This document shows, one piece after another, positions 17,604-25,000 of a DNA stretch of 64,000 nucleotides. Made by a program: the position numbers and the translations under genes. A model generated the notes under the pieces. That model saw only the letters and a list, made by a program, of their open reading frames with translations, had not been told where the DNA came from and ran no database searches. The first letter of the stretch is position 1; each line of letters begins with the position of its first letter. The stretch is from positions 30,950 to 94,949 of the forward strand of contig CAJMQE010000003.1 in the NCBI GenBank assembly GCA_905215405.1, given 5' to 3'. The DNA is from an uncultured bacterium (GTDB lineage: Bacteria > Bacillota > Clostridia > Lachnospirales > Lachnospiraceae).

Positions 17604-18410
17604 ATGAAACTGACAAAAGACCGAAAGGTGAATAAAGAACAGACGAAAAGTGCAACAAGATCCCGAATTGGCAAAATACTGGTGAAGACAGCGATGATTC
17701 TGGTGTGGATCATAATCTGGCAGGTGGCATCTGTGGGAGTCGATAATGATCTGTTATTTCCAGGACCGTTGAGTGTCCTTAAAAGTCTGGAGAAACTGCT
17801 GATGGGTAAAGAGTTCTATCTGATTATCCGCAACAGTTTTATCCGGATCACAGCAGGATTTTTGCTGGCATTTGCAGCAGGCATTCTGGTGGCGGCTCTT
17901 TCATCGATATGCAGAGGGGTGGAGGAATTTCTCTCACCTCTGATTTATTGTGCAAAGGCCTTACCAGTTGCCTCTTTTATTATATTGCTTCTGATTCTTG
18001 TCGGATCAGAAAATGTAGCAGCTATCATATCCTTTATTGTGGTATTTCCAATGATTTATATTGGAACATTGGAAGGAATCCGTCAGATTGATAAAAGGTT
18101 GCTGGAAATGGCGCAGGTCTTTCATATGGGATGGGCGAGAAAACTCCGCTATATCTATGCACCTCAGGTATTTCCCTACATTGTGGCCAATTGCAGAGTC
18201 GCATTCGGAATGTGCTGGAAGGCTGGTGTATCAGCAGAAGTAATCGGAATCCCGAAGAAATCAATAGGAGAACAGATGTATCTTTCAAAATTGTATCTGC
18301 AGACAGCAGAACTTCTTGCGTGGAGTATTGCAATTGTGATCATCAGTGCTGTTTTTGAACAGCTTTTTATAAAAGTACTGGAACTGATAAAAAGGAGACT
18401 GGAAAGATAA
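17604..18410 (+). CDS. ABC transporter permease (SsuC/TauC-like)
   Basis: Inner-membrane permease of the nitrate/sulfonate/taurine/thiamine-precursor importer group, 268 residues. After a basic cytoplasmic N-terminus it has about six hydrophobic segments, including ILVWIIIWQVASVGV, ITAGFLLAFAAGILVAAL and ASFIILLLILVGSENVAAI. The coupling-loop region is EMAQVFHMGWARKLRYIYAPQVFPYI. I chose the ATG at 17604 with AGGAAAG upstream; the frame extends to a TTG at 17535. The ATPase gene starts at the base after its stop codon. No substrate-binding protein gene is adjacent, so the ligand is unknown. Confidence 0.88.
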   Translation: MKLTKDRKVNKEQTKSATRSRIGKILVKTAMILVWIIIWQVASVGVDNDLLFPGPLSVLKSLEKLLMGKEFYLIIRNSFIRITAGFLLAFAAGILVAALSSICRGVEEFLSPLIYCAKALPVASFIILLLILVGSENVAAIISFIVVFPMIYIGTLEGIRQIDKRLLEMAQVFHMGWARKLRYIYAPQVFPYIVANCRVAFGMCWKAGVSAEVIGIPKKSIGEQMYLSKLYLQTAELLAWSIAIVIISAVFEQLFIKVLELIKRRLER

Positions 18411-18998
18411 ATGAAAGAGAACATAATCAAAATAGAACATTTATATAAAGCATTTGATGGTACAGAGGTGTTAAAAGATCTCAGTTTTACCATTCCCTCT
18501 AATACAGTGATTGGTCTGATGGGAGAGTCGGGAATTGGCAAAACGACGCTTCTGCGTATTCTAATGGGATTGGAAAAAGCAGATGCGGGAACAATTACTG
18601 GGCTTAAAGATTGCAGGATATCTGCGGCTTTTCAGGAAGACAGGCTTTGCGACAATCTATCAGCAGTCACAAATGTAAAAATGGTCCTGAAGCGTAGTAT
18701 TACGGCAGAAGAAGTAGCAGAAGAACTAAAACACCTTCTTCCGGAAGCTGCCGTTTTCAGAAAAGCAGCACAATTAAGTGGAGGAATGAGACAACGGGTA
18801 GCAATTGTTCGCGCAATGATGGCGGAGAGTGATCTGGTAATACTGGACGAACCATTTAAAGGACTGGATCCGGAAAATAAACATAAGGTAGTTGAATATA
18901 TTAAAAAAAGACAGGAAAACCGCTCAATACTGCTGGTTACACACGATCATGAAACAGTTTCACAGTTTAATGCGGTAATTTATGTATTGACAAAGTAA
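18411..18998 (+). CDS. ABC transporter ATP-binding protein (SsuB/TauB-like), short
   Basis: ATPase partner of the preceding permease, 195 residues, about 50 shorter than usual SsuB/TauB proteins. Walker A is GESGIGKTTL (about 39-48), the signature is LSGGMRQRVAIVRAM, Walker B is LVILDEPFKGLD, and the H-loop is LLVTHDHETV. The deletions lie in the helical region and at the C-terminus; all catalytic motifs are intact. The start codon abuts the permease stop, so translation is probably coupled. Together they form an importer lacking a visible binding protein. Confidence 0.9.
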   Translation: MKENIIKIEHLYKAFDGTEVLKDLSFTIPSNTVIGLMGESGIGKTTLLRILMGLEKADAGTITGLKDCRISAAFQEDRLCDNLSAVTNVKMVLKRSITAEEVAEELKHLLPEAAVFRKAAQLSGGMRQRVAIVRAMMAESDLVILDEPFKGLDPENKHKVVEYIKKRQENRSILLVTHDHETVSQFNAVIYVLTK

Positions 18999-19137
18999 GT
19001 TCAAGTTGCTACAATTACTGAAATGACAAATTTACAGATAATATATTATATTTCAAGACTATATGATAGTAAAAATGATATAGATAGATAATTATTTTGT
19101 CGTTTAATGTGTTAAATTATTGAAAGGCGGTAGTTTT

Positions 19138-19629
19138 ATGAGACAGGCAGTGTTATCGATCCTGGTTGATAATTCAGCAGGGGTACTTAGCAGAGTAGCT
19201 GGATTGTTCAGCAGAAGAGGATATAATATTGACAGCCTTACAGTAGGGGTTACACAGGATGCAAGGGTTTCCAGGATGACAGTCGCTGTGAGTGGTGAAG
19301 ATGATGTGCTGGAACAGATCCGCAAACAATTATTGAAACTGGCCGATGTCAGAGAGGTCAGAGAATTACCGGCAGATGCTTCGGTCTGCAGGGAATTGAT
19401 TCTTGTAAAGGTAGCAGCAACAGCAGAACAGAGACAATCTGTAATTGCAATTGCAGATATATTCAGAGCAAAGGTCGTTGATGTCTGTAGCAGATCGATG
19501 ATGATCGAACTGACAGGAAATCAGGCAAAGCTCAATGCTTTTACAGAATTACTTGATGGTTTTAAAATTACAGAACTGGCGCGCACGGGCATTACCGGGT
19601 TGGCACGAGGAGCTGCAAGTTTAAAATAA
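19138..19629 (+). CDS. ilvN: Acetolactate synthase small (regulatory) subunit
   Basis: ACT-domain subunit that makes acetolactate synthase sensitive to valine, in branched-chain amino acid synthesis. The 163-residue protein begins MRQAVLSILVDNSAGVLSRVAGLFSRRGYNI-like (ACT domain, about 1-75). The C-terminal ALS_ss domain is about 80-160 (DIFRAKVVDV, ELTGNQAKL). AAAGGCGG lies 8 nt before the ATG at 19138. The catalytic subunit gene ilvB is not in the window. The next gene is ilvC, 31 bp downstream. Confidence 0.95.
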   Translation: MRQAVLSILVDNSAGVLSRVAGLFSRRGYNIDSLTVGVTQDARVSRMTVAVSGEDDVLEQIRKQLLKLADVREVRELPADASVCRELILVKVAATAEQRQSVIAIADIFRAKVVDVCSRSMMIELTGNQAKLNAFTELLDGFKITELARTGITGLARGAASLK

Positions 19630-19660
19630 ATAAAAATATTAATATGGAGGTACCATTATC

Positions 19661-20677
19661 ATGGCAAAGATTTATTATCAGCAGGATTGTAACTTATCAT
19701 TACTTGACGGAAAAACAATTGCTGTAATTGGTTACGGTAGTCAGGGACATGCACATGCTTTAAATGCAAGAGAGTCAGGTTGCAATGTCATTATTGGTTT
19801 GTATGAAGGCAGTAAATCATGGGCTAAAGCAGAAGCTCAGGGATTTAAAGTATATACAGCAGCAGAAGCTGCTAAGAGAGCAGATATTATCATGATTCTT
19901 ATTAACGATGAGAGACAGGCAAAGATGTACAAAGAGTCTGTTGAGCCAAATCTTGAACCAGGTAATATGTTAATGTTCGCTCATGGCTTCGCTATCAACT
20001 TCAAGCAGATCCAGCCACCTAAGGATGTTGATGTTACAATGATCGCACCTAAGGGACCAGGTCATACAGTAAGAAGCGAATATCAGGAAGGAAAAGGTGT
20101 TCCTTGTCTGATCGCCGTTGAACAGGATGCTACAGGAAAAGCAAAAGATTTAGCTTTAGCTTATTCATTAGCAATCGGTGGTGCAAGAGCTGGTGTTCTT
20201 GAAACTACATTCAGAGTTGAAACAGAAACAGACCTCTTTGGTGAGCAGGCAGTACTTTGCGGTGGTGTTTGTGCACTTATGCAGACAGGTTATGAAGTAC
20301 TTGTTGAAGCTGGATATGCTCCAGAAAATGCTTACTTCGAATGTATCCATGAAATGAAACTGATCGTTGATCTGATCAACCAGAGTGGTTTCGCAGGCAT
20401 GAGATATTCAATTTCAAATACAGCTGAATATGGTGATTACATCACAGGACCAAAGCTCATCACAGAAGAAACAAAGAATACAATGAGAAAGATCCTTTCA
20501 GATATTCAGGATGGTACATTTGCAAAAGACTTCTTACTTGATATGCAGGCAGCAGGTCAGGTTCACTTCAATGCAATGAGAAGAAAAGCAGCTGAACATC
20601 CATCAGAAAAAGTTGGTGCTGAATTAAGAAAGCTTTACAGCTGGAACACAGAAGAAACAAAGCTGATCAACAACTAA
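19661..20677 (+). CDS. ilvC: Ketol-acid reductoisomerase
   Basis: Converts acetolactate or acetohydroxybutyrate to the dihydroxy acid precursors of valine and isoleucine, using NAD(P)H and Mg. The 338-residue class I enzyme has an N-terminal Rossmann domain with GYGSQGHAHALN (25-36) and the cofactor-specificity loop LYEGSKSW. The APKGPGHTVRSEY block follows. The C-terminal knotted domain carries Mg ligands in TETDLFGEQAVLCGG. A GGAGG site precedes the ATG. It is read with ilvN and ends at a strong terminator. Confidence 0.97.
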   Translation: MAKIYYQQDCNLSLLDGKTIAVIGYGSQGHAHALNARESGCNVIIGLYEGSKSWAKAEAQGFKVYTAAEAAKRADIIMILINDERQAKMYKESVEPNLEPGNMLMFAHGFAINFKQIQPPKDVDVTMIAPKGPGHTVRSEYQEGKGVPCLIAVEQDATGKAKDLALAYSLAIGGARAGVLETTFRVETETDLFGEQAVLCGGVCALMQTGYEVLVEAGYAPENAYFECIHEMKLIVDLINQSGFAGMRYSISNTAEYGDYITGPKLITEETKNTMRKILSDIQDGTFAKDFLLDMQAAGQVHFNAMRRKAAEHPSEKVGAELRKLYSWNTEETKLINN

Positions 20678-20711
20678 TTCATTTATAAAATAAGTTAGAA
20701 TTACATAGAAG

Positions 20712-20762
20712 ACTTCCTGAAGAGGTAACAAGATGAAACGACCTCTGCAGGGAGTTTTTTTA
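20712..20762 (+). terminator. Terminator after ilvC
   Basis: ACTTCCTG pairs with CAGGGAGT and GAGGT with ACCTC in one long hairpin, followed by TTTTTTTAT. Confidence 0.88.
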
Positions 20763-20832
20763 TTGTCTAAATGAATCATTCTTTCAAAGTGTATACTAGA
20801 TGCAGGACTATATAAATAGTGCATAATAATCA

Positions 20833-20861
20833 TTGCGTTTGAACGAATATGTTTGTATAAT
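20833..20861 (+). promoter_or_regulatory. Promoter of the MerR-family gene
   Basis: TTGCGT (20833-20838), a 17-nt spacer, then TATAAT (20856-20861). A weak stem (AAGCT/AGCTT) with seven T lies at 20870-20897 between promoter and gene and could act as an attenuator. Confidence 0.6.
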
Positions 20862-20949
20862 AAGTACAAAAGCTGCAAACGAAAGCTTGTTTTTTTACAA
20901 AAGATACGTATCAAATAATTTGAAATAAAGCATCGTCTGGAGGCTTGCA

Positions 20950-21807
20950 ATGCATTATAAAATAAGTGAACTTTCAAAATTATTGAATGTATCTACAAAT
21001 ACGGTAAGGCGTTATGAGGATATGGGCTACATTACCTCTGTGAGAAGTAAGGACAGTGGATACCGTTATTATGACGAAAGTGAAGTGGCAAAGGCCATGT
21101 CTGTTCGGCTCCTTAGAAAATACGGATTTACACATACACAATTGGCAGATATGAAGAAGATATCATTGCCGGAACTTGTACATATCTTTGAAAATAGACT
21201 GGAACAGTTGGATACACAGATCGCTTATCTAAGTAATCTGCGACACGGATTAAAAGATGATATTGTTCTTATGAATCAAGTCAGTCAGTTGAAAACACCG
21301 GGATATTTTAGAGAGACGATCCCGCTGTCATATGTTCTGTACCAGGAAGGTGACAGGATCCTGAACGAAGAGGGAAGATTAAGAAAAGTGCAGGAGTTTT
21401 TATATCATTCTCCGGAGGTACAAATGATCTATCTTTTGAGACAGGCAGATATCAAACGGGAGGAATTTCGCCTGAATCTTGGATGGACAGTTAAGGTAAC
21501 GGATCTTGAGAAGTATGGGATTCAGGAAAATCAATATACCAGCAGGTATGATAAGACAAATGCTTTATTTATGGTCATAAAAGTGGATACCAGTCTGAAC
21601 TTATTAAAGTCCACAGAATATGAAAAAGTGAAAGAGATTTTTCTGGGGAGGCAGATGTCCTATATGAAGGAGCATGGGTTACGTTTGAATGGCGATGTTA
21701 TGGGAATCGTGATCGCTTCATTTATGGAAAATGGAACACACTGGCAGTATGTTTTACTGTGTACGCCATTTACAGATGCTGGAGACCAAAAGGCAATAGA
21801 AAAATAA
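20950..21807 (+). CDS. MerR family transcriptional regulator
   Basis: DNA-binding regulator of 285 residues. The N-terminal MerR winged helix (about 1-70) reads YKISELSKLLNVSTNTVRRYEDMGY, then SGYRYYDESEVAKA. A dimerisation helix follows (about 76-110). The C-terminal ~165 residues resemble the effector-binding part of multidrug-sensing MerR proteins but show no specific ligand motif. It lies directly upstream of the large pectin esterase gene and on the same strand, separated by repeats and a promoter. It is a candidate regulator of that gene, but this is only positional inference. Confidence 0.88.
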   Translation: MHYKISELSKLLNVSTNTVRRYEDMGYITSVRSKDSGYRYYDESEVAKAMSVRLLRKYGFTHTQLADMKKISLPELVHIFENRLEQLDTQIAYLSNLRHGLKDDIVLMNQVSQLKTPGYFRETIPLSYVLYQEGDRILNEEGRLRKVQEFLYHSPEVQMIYLLRQADIKREEFRLNLGWTVKVTDLEKYGIQENQYTSRYDKTNALFMVIKVDTSLNLLKSTEYEKVKEIFLGRQMSYMKEHGLRLNGDVMGIVIASFMENGTHWQYVLLCTPFTDAGDQKAIEK

Positions 21808-21812
21808 CTGGG

Positions 21813-21930
21813 AACAAGAAGCTGAAAACAATATCTATACAACTTGAAACTGAAAACAATATGTAAATAAATGGAACCTGAAAACAACAGCCAAATAACT
21901 TGCAACCAGAAAGCAACAGCTAAATAAATA
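21813..21930 (+). repeat. Four degenerate 28-bp tandem repeats
   Basis: Units aligned on CTGAAAACAA begin near 21822, 21850 and 21878, with a diverged copy near 21907: spacings of 28, 28 and 29 bp. The consensus is close to CTGAAAACAAYAKNNAAATAA. The array starts just after the MerR gene stop codon and ends at the next promoter. Confidence 0.75.
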
Positions 21931-21971
21931 TTGACTCTGACATTGGGTCAGCCTTTATAATTGGACTGACC
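21931..21971 (+). promoter_or_regulatory. Promoter and operator-like inverted repeat before the pectin esterase
   Basis: TTGACT (21931-21936) and TATAAT (21956-21961) with a long 19-nt spacer (or TTTATA at 17 nt). GGTCAG (21946-21951) and its complement CTGACC (21966-21971) bracket the -10 box, as expected for a repressor site or for a MerR-type spacer-binding activator, which favours 19-nt spacers. Confidence 0.5.
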
Positions 21972-22038
21972 GTGAGAGCGGCTATGGAATCCGAATAAGT
22001 AGTGGCTCTGGCGGTTAAAAATGACGGAGGTTGGAAAA

Positions 22039-25000
22039 ATGGGAAAAAGGAGAAGATGGAGAAAGTGTGCCCGAAGTATGGTGAGTGGCATACTTTCTGT
22101 GATTCTGGCAGTAGTTTTTTGTATTGGAGATATTTCCTTTACAAAAAGCCAGGGAGTGTTAGCTGCCGAAGGCGGAAAAATTGATGTGTGGGATTTTGGC
22201 GCAGTAGAGGAAACTGATTCTCAGCTCTATGCAAATCACATTACGCAGGAAGACTGGAACACATGTGAAAATGTGTCAGATAAGGGGACATTTACGGCTG
22301 GTACAACGACATTTGGAGATCTGACAATTACGCATAATGCAAATGACAGATTGTATTCAGCATCAACAAAAAATTATGGAACAAGTGGTCTTGCAAGTAC
22401 AGCATATGAGGACGGATATGTAGCCGCCGGTATGTACTACTGTAATGGTACAGGAGGTCCGACAAGGCGCTACTTAAGCATTGAACATGTTGAGGCAGGA
22501 GATAAAATCAATGTGTATATGGCAGCAAGCAACAGTGCTTCCGATAATGTATGCTTTTTGTATATAGGGGATGATGGCACCCAGGAAGATCAGCAGGTCT
22601 TTTCAAATCAGCCATCAAAAATCACTTTTGTGGCAAAGTATAGTGGTACTTATAAAATCTATACAACTACGGATGGTTCAGCAAAACCTTGTTTTAACAG
22701 GGTCGAACGGGTTCCGGGTGTGCAGGTAAAAGGAACAGTTTCCAAAAACAAATGTGATATTTCGGATTATCATGTATTGTTCACGAACAACACAACAGGG
22801 GTGACAACAGAGGCGGTTCTGGATGGAGAGCAGTACACGGTTGTTCTTGCAGCAGGATTTACCTATACGGCATCACTGAGTATGGCGACAGGATTTGGAT
22901 TTACGAATGCAACCAAGCAGGTAACAGTGGGAGAAACTGATTTTGTGGGTGGAAAGCAGGATGTTCAACTGGATGTGGAACCGAAATCAGTATATCATTT
23001 TACCGGAAAAATAACCGGAATCGATGCTGGTTATGATAGAAGCGGACTTTCTATTACAATGAAAGCACCAGAAGATTCGCTCGCAGATGATGTGACAATG
23101 GATATCAACGATGATCTGTCATTTGACGCGGTTCTGGAACCAGATGTTACTTATACAGTGGAATTAGCAGGTATTAATGATTATAGAGTTGTTACAGGTG
23201 GAACTATAAATGATAATCAGAACCATGTGGAAGATATTCAGGTGGGGAGAAAACCTGTATATGAGGTAAGTGGTGCTTTCACAGGATTGGATGATCAGAC
23301 AGCGGTTACTTCATTGAAATTTGTAAATACGCCGGATCAATATGAATATGAGGCACAAATTTCCGGAAATGGATATCATGCACAGTTACGAGATGGTTCC
23401 TATGTGGCAGTGGCAGTTGTTAATGGCTACAACACCAAGACCCATGTAGTTGTAAATGGTGGAAGTGTTACGAAAGATCTTCTGTTCGTATCAGAAGATA
23501 CAACGATAAAAACAATTCCGAGAGTAGCTGATATTTATGTAGGTTATCCGGAAAAGGAGAACAATTATGAGACTGTTGGAGAAGCAGTTGCTGCATGTCA
23601 GGCAATGAATCCGCAGAGCGAAGATGAGAGGGTGACTGTACATATTAAGCCAGGTACATATCGGGAACAGATCATCATTAACACACCGTATCTGTCTTTT
23701 GTCAATGATGAACAGGGCGAGGTGCTTCTGACCTGGTATTATGGTATTGGATATGAATATTATAGCGCAGATCAGACCGGATATTATAATACGGAAAATG
23801 CCTATGATAAATACGACAAACAGACGGCTGCAAAATGGGGCTGCTCTACATATCTACAAAATGGTGCAATGGGATTTAGAGCTAGTGGAATTACATTTGA
23901 AGCTTCATTTAACAGATATCTGACAGATGAAGAACTGGAAGATGGAGTAACTCCAAGTGAAAATGGAACCATTAGTTTTGAAAGAAAATATGGCGCTGAT
24001 GTGACCAGCAGGACAGCAACAGAACGTTCAGCAGCCATGGCAGTTGAAGCTGATCAGGTATCGTTTCAGAACTGCACGTTCCTAGGAGGTCAAGATACCT
24101 TATACACAGGTGCAGGCAATAACAGCAGTTATTACAAGAATTGTAAGATTGAAGGAAATACAGACTTTATTTTTGGAGACGGTAATGTAGTTTTTGATGG
24201 ATGTAATCTTAGCTGGAAAGGATACAGCGATAAAGCATATGCAGGAGTTCTGACTGCGGCAAAGGATACTGCACAATATGGATATCTATTCAGAAACTGT
24301 ACAGTTACTGGAAATCAGGATCTTAATGTGGGCGGTGGTAGTTTCGGTCGTCCATGGGGAGCTGGTGCAAAAGTAATCTTTATGAATACAAAGCTGGCAG
24401 CAGCTGATCTTATAGCAGATGCCGGATGGGATTCCATGAGTGGAAAAAATCCGGAAAATGCTAATTTTGGTGAGTATCATACCACTGTTACAGATGGATC
24501 ACAAGAAGACATTTCTGGCAGAGTGACAGGTGTGATGACCGATGAGCAGGCGCAAAATATTAATGTAAGGAATTATTTTGGTGTATGGACACCTGCTTGC
24601 TATGAAGAGGAGACAGAACTGAATGGTTTCGTAACAGCACCGAGTGTAACAGATAACGGTGATATCAATACACCGTTCCCAGGGCATACATTAAAGGTAC
24701 ATTATTCCCTTGGTGAGGACAATGACAAGAGCGATGCGTCTGTAATCAGGTGGTACAGAGTGAATGATGATCAGACGGAAACACTTGTGAAAAGTGCAAC
24801 TGCAAATTCTGATACCACATATCAGATCAGTAGTGAAGATACGGGATGTCATATCAAAGTCGTTGTAGTTCCGGAACTGCTTTCAGGTAAAACAGGAGAG
24901 GCTGGAAGCTACATGGTAGAAGAAAAAGTAAGAGATGGATACGAGGACCCGGGAACAGGGTCAGATATTAACATTGGAGATGGAATAAACATTTTCCTTG

